Source: Streptomyces sp. NBC_01451 (GTDB lineage: Bacteria; Actinomycetota; Actinomycetes; Streptomycetales; Streptomycetaceae). From it: DNA of 64,000 bases. Positions 35,248 to 43,887 of the stretch are shown in pieces. The notes under the pieces are model-generated. The model did no database searches, was not told the origin of the DNA, and saw nothing but the letters and a program-made list of their open reading frames with translations. Position numbers and translations under genes: made by a program. Within the stretch, counting starts at the first letter, position 1. Every line of letters begins with the position of its first letter. The DNA is taken from contig NZ_CP109479.1 in NCBI RefSeq assembly GCF_036227485.1, positions 5,084,001 to 5,148,000 of the forward strand, read 5' to 3'.

Positions 35248-35663
35248 GGCCTGACGGTAGGGGCGGGACGTAACGGGACGATCTCCGAGTGGTTTCCGGC
35301 AGCTTGCGCGAAAGGTGTGGTACGCGCTTTCACTCCGGTCTCTTCGGATTCCCTTCGCGCCGGGCCGGGCAGGCCGATGGCCCCGGCCGGATGGGGGACA
35401 TCCTGCCGGGGCCGCTTCGGGCGTTCCCCCGTTCGCGCCTCGCGGCGCCCCCGTTACGCCCTTGGGAAGCGCCTACCACTCTGCCCCCACGGGCAACGCC
35501 TCACCACCGTCAGCTTGTTGCAGGTACATGGGCGGAGGAGGGGCGAAAGTCGGACATAGTAAGGGTATTGGGGGCGTGCGGCGGACCCTGCCGTGTTGCG
35601 GACCACGTCCGGGCCGCGCATAGTTGCGCTGCAAAGTGCTGGAACCAGTAGTGGGATGGGGCG
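35248..35663. other. Divergent intergenic region (ATP-grasp operon / LuxR gene)
   Basis: About 415 bp between divergent genes, so it should contain two promoters. No protein or RNA gene is recognised. The segment around 35553-35569 (cggacatagtaagggta) is the least GC-rich and may hold the promoter of the rightward LuxR gene. Confidence 0.4.
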
Positions 35664-36824
35664 ATGGCCGGGCACGGGACGGACGAGCATCCACACGGTG
35701 CTGACCGACTGTGCGAGGCCGGGGATCGCGTGTATTCCCGGGCCGTACGGCGGGGCCGTGTGCCGCGCCGGGACGCCGAGGTGGTTCCGTGCCTGCTCGA
35801 ACTCGCCCTGCTGCACCCCGACCCGGACGACATGGCGTGGCTGGTGCCGACCTCCCCGCAGGAGGTCATGTCCCGGCTCCTGCGCGGCGTCTACGACGAG
35901 GTCAGCGCGAGCCAGGGCCGGGTGGGCTCTGCGGTCGCGGCCTTCGAGCGGTACACCGCCCTCGGTGAGGAGAGCCAGTACGCCGGTTCCGCTTCGGGTG
36001 CCGGCACCGGCGGTGGCCCCGGCTTCGGGTTCGGCTTCGGCGAGGGCACCGCCCTGCGGGTCCTGGACGGTCTCGCCCGTATCCAGACCGCGATGGACGA
36101 GGCGACCCAGGCGTGCACGACCGAGGTGCTCACCGTCCAGCCCGGCGGCATCCGCCGCGAGTACGAACTCTCCGAGGGCCTGCACCGGGCGCTCGAACTG
36201 CGCGGGCGCGGTGTGCGGATGCGCGGCCTGTACAACCATGTGGCCCGGCACGGGCAGGGGCTGCTCAACTACCTCGACCTGGTGGGCGGGGCCGCTGAGG
36301 CGCGCACCCTCGACGAGGTGGTCGAGAGGCTGATCCTCTTCGACCGCACGGTGGCCTTCATCCCCGCGAACGCGGAGCGGACGGTCGCGCTGGAGATCCG
36401 CCACCCGGCGCTGGTGCAGTACCTCGGCACGGTCTTCGACCGCCTGTGGCGCCTGGCCGTCCCGCTGACGGCCACGCTCCCCGACACGGGCATCGAGGGC
36501 ATCTCGCACCGGGAGCGGTCCATCGCCGCCCTGCTCGCGGAGGGCCACCAGGACGCGGTGGTCGCCGAACGCCTGGGCATCAGCGTCCGGACCTGCCGGG
36601 CGCACATCGCCCGGCTCTCGGAGACCCTGGGGGCGGCGAGCCGCACGCAGCTGGGGGTACGGATCGCCCAGGCGGGCCTGGACGGCCCGCCGGCCGTCAC
36701 CGCACCGGGCGCCGGCGCGGCGCTCAGCCTTCCGGCGCCGACGGCCCCACCGGGCCCGGCTGCCCGCCCCGAGGCTCCCGCACAGACTCCTGCACCGGCT
36801 CCAGAATCCCCGACTGCCCGATGA
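35664..36824 (+). CDS. LuxR-type (GerE HTH) transcription regulator, paralog 1
   Basis: 386 residues from ATG 35664. Three parts: a helical N-terminal domain (LCEAGDRVYSRAVRRGRVPRRD, VPCLLELALLHPDPDD), and a middle PLD/TrmB-like domain with EVLTVQPGG, RGRGVRMRGLYNHV and EARTLDEVVERLILFDRTVAFIP. Last is a GerE-type helix-turn-helix (HRERSIAALLAEGHQDAVVAERLGISVRTCRAHIARLSETLGA). A Gly/Phe-rich insert (GAGTGGGPGFGFGFG, about 111-126) and a 50-residue Ala/Pro tail set it apart from the two neighbours. It converges on paralog 2 and the two coding regions overlap by 101 bp. No receiver or ATPase domain is present; an unknown small ligand may bind the middle domain. Confidence 0.82.
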   Translation: MAGHGTDEHPHGADRLCEAGDRVYSRAVRRGRVPRRDAEVVPCLLELALLHPDPDDMAWLVPTSPQEVMSRLLRGVYDEVSASQGRVGSAVAAFERYTALGEESQYAGSASGAGTGGGPGFGFGFGEGTALRVLDGLARIQTAMDEATQACTTEVLTVQPGGIRREYELSEGLHRALELRGRGVRMRGLYNHVARHGQGLLNYLDLVGGAAEARTLDEVVERLILFDRTVAFIPANAERTVALEIRHPALVQYLGTVFDRLWRLAVPLTATLPDTGIEGISHRERSIAALLAEGHQDAVVAERLGISVRTCRAHIARLSETLGAASRTQLGVRIAQAGLDGPPAVTAPGAGAALSLPAPTAPPGPAARPEAPAQTPAPAPESPTAR

Positions 36825-37779
36825 GGTAACCGAGTTGGGCGCGGCTCTCACTGCCGAGCGTGGCGGCGAGCTTGGCGATGTGGACACGGGCGGTACGGAC
36901 GTTCATGCCGAGGCGGGTCGCGATGACGGCGTCGGTGTGTCCCTCGACGAGGAGGGTGGCGATGGCCCGCTGGCGGTGGGTGATGCCGTTGACGGACGGG
37001 AGCTGGACGGACTGCGGGTACATCGGGGTGGCCAGCTGCCAGAGGCGCTCGAAGGTGGTGACGAAGTACGCGAGCAGGGCGGGGTGGCGGATCTCCAGCG
37101 CGATCTCGGGGGCCGTGCTCGTCCGGTCGGGCAGGAAGGCGACGGTCCGGTCGACGACGATGAGCCGGTCCGTGACCTCGTCCAGGGTGCGGGCCTCGGC
37201 GTCGCCCCGCAGCCGTTCGTAGCGGGCGATGACGAGGGGCTGGTGGCGCGTCTTGGCCTGGTAGAGGGTGCGGATACGGGCGCCCCGGTCGAGCAGTGTC
37301 TGGTCGCGCTCCATGGCGGCGGCCTGTGCCTGCTGGCTGCGCTCGTTGCTGTAGCTGATGTTCGGCTGGATGCAGAGGAGTTCCCGGGAGGCCGTGGACA
37401 TGGCCTCGGTGATGGCCTGGTTGGCCCTCTTGTTGCCGTGCAGGACGTTGATCGTCGGCGTGTCCGTCCGCGCCGTCGGGTTCTCGACGCGCATCAGCGG
37501 TTCGAAGACCTCGGCCAGCCGTTCCTCGCGGCGCCGCTCGTCGGCGATGCGCTCCGCGGTTCCGCGCAGCAGCCTGTGCAGGACGACCGACGGGGTGACG
37601 GGCTCCAGCCGGCTCAGGTCGTCGACGACCGGGTGCAGCAGCCCGAGGTCGACGAGGCAGGGAGCGTCGCCCGCGTCGGCACCGGGTACGTGGCCTTCGC
37701 GCAGGGCGCGCCGGTACAGCGTCGATGCCGGTTCGCACAGGTCTTCCAGGCCGTGGTCCGAGTGGGGGGCCGAGGTCAC
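36724..37779 (-). CDS. LuxR-type (GerE HTH) transcription regulator, paralog 2
   Basis: 351 residues from GTG 37779. Same architecture as the adjacent paralogs: LCEPASTLYRRALREGHVPGAD and APCLVDLGLLHP at the N-terminus, ELLCIQPNISYSNE and RGARIRTLYQAKTRH with DEVTDRLIVVDRTVAFLP in the middle, and HRQRAIATLLVEGHTDAVIATRLGMNVRTARVHIAKLAATLGSESRAQLGYLIGQSG as the DNA-binding part. Its last 33 codons are antisense to the 3' end of paralog 1. It follows paralog 3 on the same strand after 13 bp, so the two probably form an operon. Confidence 0.82.
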   Translation of the reverse strand: MTSAPHSDHGLEDLCEPASTLYRRALREGHVPGADAGDAPCLVDLGLLHPVVDDLSRLEPVTPSVVLHRLLRGTAERIADERRREERLAEVFEPLMRVENPTARTDTPTINVLHGNKRANQAITEAMSTASRELLCIQPNISYSNERSQQAQAAAMERDQTLLDRGARIRTLYQAKTRHQPLVIARYERLRGDAEARTLDEVTDRLIVVDRTVAFLPDRTSTAPEIALEIRHPALLAYFVTTFERLWQLATPMYPQSVQLPSVNGITHRQRAIATLLVEGHTDAVIATRLGMNVRTARVHIAKLAATLGSESRAQLGYLIGQSGILEPVQESVREPRGGQPGPVGPSAPEG

Positions 37780-37792
37780 GTCGTGGCTCTCC

Positions 37793-38770
37793 TCAGCGGT
37801 CCTGGTCCAGGATTCCCGACTGCGCGATCAGGAACCCGAGCTGGGCGCGGCTGCCGCTGCCCAGGGAGGTGGCCAGCTTGGCGATGTGGGCGCGGCAGGT
37901 GCGTACGTTCATCCCGAGCCGGCGGGCGATGGCCTCGTCGACGTGGCCCTCGACAAGGAGCTTGGCGATGGAGTGCTGGATGTCGGTGAGGCCGTCGGGG
38001 GCGGTTTCGTAAGGGGCGCCCGCACTCAGCGGCACGGCGCGGCCCCACATGAACTCGAAGACCTTGACCAGGTAGCGGACGAGGCCGGGGTGGCGAAGCT
38101 CCAGGGCCACCTGACGGTCGTCGCTGATGGGGATGAAAGCCACGGTCTCGTCGCAGATGATGAGCCGCTCGACGAGTTCGTCGATGGTGCGGTACTCGGC
38201 CTTCCCGTCGGTGAACTGGTCCACCCAGGCCAGCCGCTCGGGGCTGTAGCGGGCCGTGTGCTGGTAGAGCGTCCGGATCCGTACCCCTCGCTCGATCAGC
38301 GGCCGGTCGCGGTCCAGGGCTGCGATGAGTCTGCCTTCGGGGTGGCGGTGGCTCGGCTGTACCGTGACCATTTCGTTCTGGCACTGGGCGGTGGCCAGGT
38401 CGAGTGCGGTGTTGATGCGGTCGAGCCCTTCCAGCACCGTGATCGAATGCGTGGACGCCGTCACCTGGGCGCTGAGAGCCATGAACGGTTCGAAGGAGTC
38501 GGCCAGCTCGATCGACAGGCGCCTGCGCTCGGTGATCTCGTGCTCAAGGGGATTGAGACGCTGGGCCAGAGCGACCGACGGGGGCACTGGACGGAGCCAG
38601 TTCGCGTCGTCCGGGTCGGGGTGAAGCAGGGTGAACTCCATCAGACACGGGGCCGCCTCCACGTCCGCGCGGGAGACTCGTCCCATGCGAAGCGCATTCG
38701 CATAGAGACGACTGCCATCGGCGCACAGCTCCGTCACCGCATGGGGATGTGTCGCTTTAGTCCGATTCAT
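37793..38770 (-). CDS. LuxR-type (GerE HTH) transcription regulator, paralog 3
   Basis: 325 residues from ATG 38770, chosen for GGAG 9 nt upstream (38803 is a longer alternative). Domains as in paralogs 1 and 2: LCADGSRLYANALRMGRVSRAD, PCLMEFTLLHPDPDDANWL, EMVTVQPSHRHPEG, RGVRIRTLYQHTARYSPERL, DELVERLIICDETVAFIP and a GerE helix-turn-helix ending ARRLGMNVRTCRAHIAKLATSLGSGSRAQLGFLIAQSG. Divergent from the small secreted peptide gene at 38889, with only 118 bp between, so the regulator and the peptide may share control. Confidence 0.82.
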   Translation of the reverse strand: MNRTKATHPHAVTELCADGSRLYANALRMGRVSRADVEAAPCLMEFTLLHPDPDDANWLRPVPPSVALAQRLNPLEHEITERRRLSIELADSFEPFMALSAQVTASTHSITVLEGLDRINTALDLATAQCQNEMVTVQPSHRHPEGRLIAALDRDRPLIERGVRIRTLYQHTARYSPERLAWVDQFTDGKAEYRTIDELVERLIICDETVAFIPISDDRQVALELRHPGLVRYLVKVFEFMWGRAVPLSAGAPYETAPDGLTDIQHSIAKLLVEGHVDEAIARRLGMNVRTCRAHIAKLATSLGSGSRAQLGFLIAQSGILDQDR

Positions 38771-38888
38771 TCCGAAATCTCCACCCCCCAGGGTCCTGAA
38801 CATGCAGGAACATGATGCATCGATTCTGTGGCCATGACGTGCCCGAATGAGCCATCGTCTTATCTGACGGGGGAAGAGGGACCTTCAA

Positions 38889-39101
38889 GTGAGGACGAAG
38901 CCGACTATGAGTAAGAGAATGCTTCGCTCGGTGCTTGTCGCCGCCTTCTCCGCCGTTGTGGCCTTTGGGGCATTGAGTGGCCTCTCTGTCGAGAAGGGTG
39001 ACATCCGAGCGGACAGTGCCTGGTCGAGGTCAACCGTCACCGTCGCGTTGGGTGACGACACTAGCGCCGTCGACACCACGGATGACAGTGCGTGGAGCTG
39101 A
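38889..39101 (+). CDS. Small secreted peptide with repeated DSAWS motif
   Basis: 70 residues from GTG 38889 (GAGGGA 6 nt upstream; ATG 38907 is also possible). Residues 8-32 form a signal peptide (KRMLRSVLVAAFSAVVAFGALSG). The mature part of about 38 residues is acidic and Thr/Ser-rich and contains the pentapeptide DSAWS twice, once near its start and once at the very C-terminus. No cysteine or known peptide family is recognised. One base separates its stop from the next gene, and it is divergent from LuxR paralog 3. Size, export signal and neighbours suggest an extracellular signal or a modified peptide precursor, but this is inference. Confidence 0.7.
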   Translation: MRTKPTMSKRMLRSVLVAAFSAVVAFGALSGLSVEKGDIRADSAWSRSTVTVALGDDTSAVDTTDDSAWS

Positions 39102-39102
39102 C

Positions 39103-39456
39103 ATGACCACTCCTCCCGACGACCGTTCCTTCCGTCGCGAAATGGCCACCGCCTACCGCTCCGGCTGGCACTTCATCGATCTGGTCACCGCCATCCCCCA
39201 CAGCGGTGACTCGCTGATGGTGACCGTGTTCGGGGAGCCGGTCGTCGTGACGCGGGACGACGAAGAGGATGTGAGGGCATACCGGTGTCTGCGGCGGCCT
39301 CGGGGGGCGCCGCAGCCCGTACGGTGTGCGATTCGGTACGGAATGATCTTTGTGAACCTGGACCAGCGCGACCACCGGCTGGACCACCCCGACATCCCGG
39401 ATATCCCCGGTATCCAGGACGTGCAGACCATCTCAGCCACCCCCCGCAGTGCCTGA
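39103..39456 (+). CDS. Rieske-like small protein lacking cluster ligands
   Basis: 117 residues from ATG 39103, with GGAG 6 nt upstream and a 1-nt gap to the peptide gene. The pattern YRSGWHFIDLVTAIPHSGDSLMVTVFGEPVVVTRDDEEDVRAYRCL resembles the first strands of a Rieske domain of ring-hydroxylating oxygenases. The C-x-H and C-x2-H ligand pairs are not present, only CLRRPRGAPQPVRCAIRYG. The end is a DHPDIPDIPGI tail. It may be a non-catalytic partner of the peptide or a degenerated oxygenase fragment. The tight coupling suggests a shared function with the peptide. Confidence 0.6.
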   Translation: MTTPPDDRSFRREMATAYRSGWHFIDLVTAIPHSGDSLMVTVFGEPVVVTRDDEEDVRAYRCLRRPRGAPQPVRCAIRYGMIFVNLDQRDHRLDHPDIPDIPGIQDVQTISATPRSA

Positions 39457-39502
39457 CGCGATTCCCCCGTCGCAGTAGATCGCTCAGGTGCTTCCCCCCA
39501 GT

Positions 39503-39539
39503 AGCGGCGTCACCGTGACCTGAACACGGTGACGCCGCT
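39503..39539. terminator. 15-bp-stem hairpin downstream of the Rieske-like gene
   Basis: AGCGGCGTCACCGTG pairs perfectly with CACGGTGACGCCGCT around a 7-nt loop. Confidence 0.85.
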
Positions 39540-39659
39540 GCTGTTTCCGGTGAAATATCAGGGTTCGGGTGCATCTCACATCCCAGTCCGTCCCGGAGTC
39601 CGCTCCTGCTCGCTTCTGCTCGCTTGGCTGAAAGTAGCCGCCCGTAGTGCTTCCCGTCA

Positions 39660-39692
39660 CCGCCCATCCGTCATTGAGGATGGGCGGTTTTT
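39660..39692 (+). terminator. Intrinsic terminator upstream of clpB
   Basis: CCGCCCATCC pairs with GGATGGGCGG around an 8-nt loop and is followed by TTTTT. It insulates clpB from upstream transcription. The 39457-39795 spacer otherwise contains only the first hairpin, the HAIR site and the clpB promoter. Confidence 0.85.
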
Positions 39693-39718
39693 GGTCTGCC
39701 CCGCCACTCCACTCCCAC

Positions 39719-39739
39719 CTTGAGTGGAATAGACTCAAC
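39719..39739. promoter_or_regulatory. HAIR element upstream of clpB (HspR operator)
   Basis: CTTGAGT-N7-ACTCAAC differs from the HspR consensus by one arm base. It lies 57 bp before the clpB start, as known for Streptomyces clpB. Confidence 0.9.
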
Positions 39740-39795
39740 TTTGTGTACGCTGACTGTGTCAGTAACGACCGGGACAGGGAAGGGAGACAGCGACT

Positions 39796-42453
39796 GTGGA
39801 CGCCGAGCTGACGAACAGGAGCCGGGACGCGATCAACGCGGCCACCGGCAGGGCCGTGTCCGGGGGACACCCGGACCTGACCCCCGCGCACCTGCTGCTG
39901 GCGTTGCTCGCGGGGGAGGACAACGAGAACATCACCGACCTGCTGGCGGCGGTCGACGCCGACCAGGCGGCCGTACGCTCGGGCGCCGAGCGTGTCCTCG
40001 CGGGCCTGCCCAGCGTGACCGGTTCGACCGTCGCGCCCCCGCAGCCGAACCGGGAACTTCTTTCGGTCATCGCCGATGCGGCCGAACGGGCGAAGGAGCT
40101 CGGCGACGAGTACCTCTCCACCGAGCATCTCCTCATCGGCATCGCCGCGAAGGGCGGCCCCGCCGGGGACGTACTCTCCCAGCAGGGCGCCGGCGCGAAG
40201 AAGCTGCTGGACGCGTTCCAGAAGAGCAGGGGAGGGCGTCGCGTGACCACAGCCGACCCCGAGGGCCAGTACAAGGCCCTGGAGAAGTTCGGTACGGATT
40301 TCACGGCCGCCGCCCGTGAGGGCAAGCTCGACCCGGTCATCGGCCGTGACCAGGAGATCCGCCGGGTCGTCCAGGTCCTGTCCCGGCGTACGAAGAACAA
40401 CCCGGTCCTCATCGGTGAACCGGGCGTCGGCAAGACGGCCGTCGTCGAGGGCCTGGCCCAGCGCATCGTGAAGGGCGACGTACCGGAATCCCTGAAGAAC
40501 AAGCGCCTCGTCTCCCTGGACCTCGGCGCGATGGTCGCCGGGGCGAAGTACCGGGGCGAGTTCGAGGAGCGTCTGAAGACGGTCCTGGCGGAGATCAAGG
40601 GCTCCGACGGCCAGATCATCACCTTCATCGACGAACTCCACACGGTCGTCGGCGCCGGCGCGGGCGGCGACTCCTCGATGGACGCCGGCAACATGCTGAA
40701 GCCGATGCTGGCGCGTGGCGAACTGCGCATGGTCGGCGCGACCACGCTGGACGAGTACCGGGAGCGGATCGAGAAGGACCCCGCCCTGGAGCGCCGCTTC
40801 CAGCAGGTCCTGGTCGCGGAACCCTCCGTGGAGGACACGATCGCGATCCTGCGCGGCCTCAAGGGGCGGTACGAGGCCCACCACAAGGTGGTCATCGCCG
40901 ACAGTGCGTTGGTGGCCGCGGCTACCCTCTCCGACCGCTACATCACCTCGCGCTTCCTTCCCGACAAGGCGATCGACCTGGTCGACGAGGCGGCGTCACG
41001 CCTCCGGATGGAGATCGACTCCTCCCCCCTCGAAATCGACGAACTCCAGCGCGCCGTGGACCGGTTGAAGATGGAGGAACTCGCGCTGGAGAGGGAGACC
41101 GACCCGGCCTCGCGCGAGCGTCTGGAACGGCTGCGCCGCGATCTCGCCGACAAGGAGGAGGAGTTGCGCGGGCTGACGGCCCGTTGGGAGAAGGAGAAGC
41201 AGTCCCTCAACCGGGTCGGCGAGCTGAAGGAGAAACTCGACGAACTCCGCGGCCAGGCCGAACGGGCCCAGCGCGACGGAGACTTCGACTCCGCCTCCAA
41301 GCTCCTCTACGGCGAGATCCCCACCCTGGAAAGGGACTTGGAGGAAGCCTCCGAGGCCGAGGTGGAGGCCTCCCGGGACACCATGGTCAAGGAGGAGGTC
41401 GGCCCCGACGACATCGCGGACGTGGTCGGCGCCTGGACCGGCATTCCGGCCGGCCGTCTCCTTGAGGGCGAGACCCAGAAACTCCTGCGCATGGAGGAGG
41501 AGTTGGGCCGCCGCCTGATCGGCCAGTCGGAGGCCGTCCAGGCGGTCTCGGACGCCGTACGGCGGACCAGGGCCGGTATCGCCGACCCGGACCGCCCCAC
41601 CGGCTCCTTCCTCTTCCTCGGTCCGACGGGTGTCGGAAAGACGGAGCTGGCGAAGGCGCTGGCCGACTTCCTCTTCGACGACGAGCGGGCGATGGTCCGC
41701 ATCGACATGTCGGAGTACGGCGAGAAGCACAGCGTCGCCCGCCTCGTCGGCGCCCCGCCCGGCTACGTCGGCTACGAGGAGGGCGGCCAGCTGACGGAAG
41801 CGGTGCGCCGCCGCCCGTACAGCGTGGTGCTCCTGGACGAGGTCGAGAAGGCCCACCCGGAGGTCTTCGACGTCCTCCTCCAGGTCCTGGACGACGGCCG
41901 CCTCACGGACGGCCAGGGCCGGACCGTCGACTTCCGCAACGCCATCCTGGTCCTGACGTCGAACCTGGGCAGCCAGTACCTGGTGGAGCCGCTGACGTCG
42001 GCGGAGGAGAAGAAGCAGCAGGTGCTGGAGGTGGTCCGGGCCTCCTTCAAGCCGGAGTTCCTGAACCGCCTGGACGACATGGTCGTCTTCTCCGCTCTGA
42101 ACGGGCAGGAACTGGAGCGCATCGCGGCCCTCCAGATCGACCGCCTGGCCAAGCGCCTGGCCGAACGCCGTCTGACACTGGACGTCACCCCGGCCGCCCT
42201 GGCCTGGCTCGCGCACGAGGGCAACGATCCCGCCTACGGCGCCCGCCCCCTCCGCCGCCTCATCCAGACGGCGATCGGCGACCGCCTCGCCAAGGAGATC
42301 CTGGCGGGCGAGGTCAAGGACGGCGACACGGTACGGGTGGACGCGTTCGGCGAGGGCCTGATCGTGGGTCCGGCCGCCGGATCGGCTGCCGCACCGGAGA
42401 CCGCACCGGCGGCGGAGCGGACGGCGGGGCCGGACACGGGCAAGACGCTGTAG
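39796..42453 (+). CDS. clpB: ATP-dependent disaggregase ClpB (Hsp100)
   Basis: 885 residues from GTG 39796. The N-terminal Clp repeat domain (1-145) includes [17 protein letters not shown]. The first AAA+ module has Walker A GEPGVGKT at about 207-214 and Walker B ITFIDELH. The middle coiled-coil region (about 410-525; [21 protein letters not shown]) is the ClpB hallmark. The second AAA+ module has GPTGVGKT at about 609-616 and [12 protein letters not shown]. There is no ClpP-docking loop expected in ClpB. It dissolves protein aggregates together with DnaK. An HspR operator precedes the gene, so it belongs to the same regulon as the dnaK operon 18 kb upstream. Confidence 0.97.
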   Translation: MDAELTNRSRDAINAATGRAVSGGHPDLTPAHLLLALLAGEDNENITDLLAAVDADQAAVRSGAERVLAGLPSVTGSTVAPPQPNRELLSVIADAAERAKELGDEYLSTEHLLIGIAAKGGPAGDVLSQQGAGAKKLLDAFQKSRGGRRVTTADPEGQYKALEKFGTDFTAAAREGKLDPVIGRDQEIRRVVQVLSRRTKNNPVLIGEPGVGKTAVVEGLAQRIVKGDVPESLKNKRLVSLDLGAMVAGAKYRGEFEERLKTVLAEIKGSDGQIITFIDELHTVVGAGAGGDSSMDAGNMLKPMLARGELRMVGATTLDEYRERIEKDPALERRFQQVLVAEPSVEDTIAILRGLKGRYEAHHKVVIADSALVAAATLSDRYITSRFLPDKAIDLVDEAASRLRMEIDSSPLEIDELQRAVDRLKMEELALERETDPASRERLERLRRDLADKEEELRGLTARWEKEKQSLNRVGELKEKLDELRGQAERAQRDGDFDSASKLLYGEIPTLERDLEEASEAEVEASRDTMVKEEVGPDDIADVVGAWTGIPAGRLLEGETQKLLRMEEELGRRLIGQSEAVQAVSDAVRRTRAGIADPDRPTGSFLFLGPTGVGKTELAKALADFLFDDERAMVRIDMSEYGEKHSVARLVGAPPGYVGYEEGGQLTEAVRRRPYSVVLLDEVEKAHPEVFDVLLQVLDDGRLTDGQGRTVDFRNAILVLTSNLGSQYLVEPLTSAEEKKQQVLEVVRASFKPEFLNRLDDMVVFSALNGQELERIAALQIDRLAKRLAERRLTLDVTPAALAWLAHEGNDPAYGARPLRRLIQTAIGDRLAKEILAGEVKDGDTVRVDAFGEGLIVGPAAGSAAAPETAPAAERTAGPDTGKTL

Positions 42454-42604
42454 TCGGTGGTCTCGGCACGCTGTTTTCGGTCGCTCCCGGCCGGTGCGGA
42501 AGGGCGGCTGTTGCCGGTCGGGGGCGAAGCAAGAGAGGGTGGGGAGCGTACGTCTGGTCTCAGCGATGGCCGGACGAGCCAGACGACTGCAGGAGTGTTC
42601 ACGT

Positions 42605-43135
42605 ATGACCATCGACCCGTCCTCGATCCCCAACTTCGGGGGCCAGCCCGAGCCGCAGCAAGGCCCGGCAGGCCCCGTGGTCCCGGATCAGGACCTTGTG
42701 AAGCAGCTCCTGGAACAGATGGAGCTGAAGTACGTCATCGACGACGAGGGTGACCTCGCGGCGCCGTGGGAGCAGTTCCGCACGTACTTCATGTTCCGTG
42801 GTGAGGGTGACCAGCAGGTCTTCTCGGTGCGGACGTTCTACGACCGTCCCCACCCGATCGAGGGGAAGCCCGCGCTCCTTGAGTCGATCGACGACTGGAA
42901 CCGACGGACCCTGTGGCCCAAGGTGTACAGCCACACGCACGACGACGGCACCGTCCGCCTGATCGGCGAGGCGCAGATGCTGATCGGGACGGGCGTCAGC
43001 CTGGAGCACTTCGTGTCGTCGACGGTGAGCTGGGTGCGGGCCGCCATCGAGTTCGACAAGTGGCTCGTCGAGCAGCTCGGCCTGGAGCCGGACGCGGAAG
43101 AGGCCGACGAGAAGCCCGAGGACGACGAGGCGTAG
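42605..43135 (+). CDS. YbjN-domain protein
   Basis: 176 residues from ATG 42605 with AGGAG upstream. After a Pro/Gln-rich start the core LLEQMELKYVIDDEGDLAAPWEQFRTYFMFRGEGDQQVFSVRTFYDRPHPIEGKPALLESIDDWNRRTLWPKVY and the LEHFVSSTVSWVRAAIEFDKWL helix match the YbjN (bacterial sensory transduction regulator-like, type III chaperone-like) fold. The tail is acidic. Exact role unknown; it is regularly found near clpB in Streptomyces, as far as I recall. Confidence 0.8.
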   Translation: MTIDPSSIPNFGGQPEPQQGPAGPVVPDQDLVKQLLEQMELKYVIDDEGDLAAPWEQFRTYFMFRGEGDQQVFSVRTFYDRPHPIEGKPALLESIDDWNRRTLWPKVYSHTHDDGTVRLIGEAQMLIGTGVSLEHFVSSTVSWVRAAIEFDKWLVEQLGLEPDAEEADEKPEDDEA

Positions 43136-43138
43136 TCC

Positions 43139-43200
43139 TGCCTTTACGCCTGCACGGCTTTACAGCTGCACGCCTTTACGGCTGTACGTCTTTACGCCTG
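43139..43200. repeat. Degenerate tandem repeat (ctttacggctgtacg-like)
   Basis: Four to five imperfect copies of a 14-16-bp unit of the form cctttacgcctgcacgg follow the YbjN stop codon. Probably slippage-derived. Confidence 0.65.
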
Positions 43201-43210
43201 TGCAAGGAGG

Positions 43211-43233
43211 AGCCCGGCCGGGGAGGCCGGGCT
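43211..43233. terminator. Short strong hairpin between convergent genes
   Basis: AGCCCGGCC pairs with GGCCGGGCT around GGGGA, between the YbjN gene and the convergent secreted-protein gene. Confidence 0.75.
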
Positions 43234-43297
43234 CTCGCCGTTTCCGGGCCCGCCCGTCCCGTCGCGTCCCGTCCTGCCCTGTTCCGTTCCGTTCCGG

Positions 43298-43729
43298 TCA
43301 GCAGATGGGGACGCCGGGGACGGGTTCCCACGCGTTGCCCTGGACTACTGCGGTGGCGGGGAAGGAGCCCCAGCCGGAGGCGCCGGGACGGGTGACGACG
43401 TCGGCCAGGGTCTGGAGCCACCAGTTGTTCTGGGCGCCCTGGATCACCGGGTTGTCCCGCCCCTTGATCTGGCACACGAACCAGTTGTGGCCCGCGTACA
43501 GGATGCCGACCTCACGGGAGTCGCCCTCGTAGGGAGTGCTGCCCTGGGTGACGCCGGCGGTGACGTAGGTGTCGCAGTAGACCGTCTCGTGTCCGTCCAC
43601 CGTCGGTCCTCGCCCGGAGCACGAGCCGCCGGCGGCGTCTGCCGACGGCGCGAGGGCGAGTGTGCCGGCGACAACGGCACCGGCGGCGAGCAGGACCGGA
43701 CCGAATCTGCTCTTCGTGACTGTGGGCAC
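43298..43729 (-). CDS. Small secreted protein with four cysteines
   Basis: 143 residues from GTG 43729 (GAGGAG 5 nt upstream). The signal peptide ends at about residue 33 (LALAPSADAA). The mature part has four Cys (GGSCSGRG, VYCDTYV, FVCQIKG and the final VPIC) and several Trp/Gly-rich strands (AGHNWFVCQIKG, NNWWLQTLADV), resembling small SH3-like or disulfide-stabilised extracellular proteins. No catalytic motif. Followed on the same strand by nothing; function unknown. Confidence 0.75.
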   Translation of the reverse strand: MPTVTKSRFGPVLLAAGAVVAGTLALAPSADAAGGSCSGRGPTVDGHETVYCDTYVTAGVTQGSTPYEGDSREVGILYAGHNWFVCQIKGRDNPVIQGAQNNWWLQTLADVVTRPGASGWGSFPATAVVQGNAWEPVPGVPIC

Positions 43730-43887
43730 GGTGGCTCCTCTCGGCGCGGGGAGCCGTCCGGCCCCCGCTTCGGGATGCGACTGTGCCAGCGCGGCTGGAA
43801 GCTGTGACTCCGCGACGTTACGGATTGCTTGCGCGTTCCGTCCGTACCGTCCGTCGTCCTGCCCACGGGACGTGGGGCACCCGCCCT

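Noticed and set aside
35664..38770. Insertion sequence or transposase behind the LuxR gene triplication
   Set aside because: No transposase, terminal repeats or target duplications are visible. The paralogs are well diverged, so the duplication is old.
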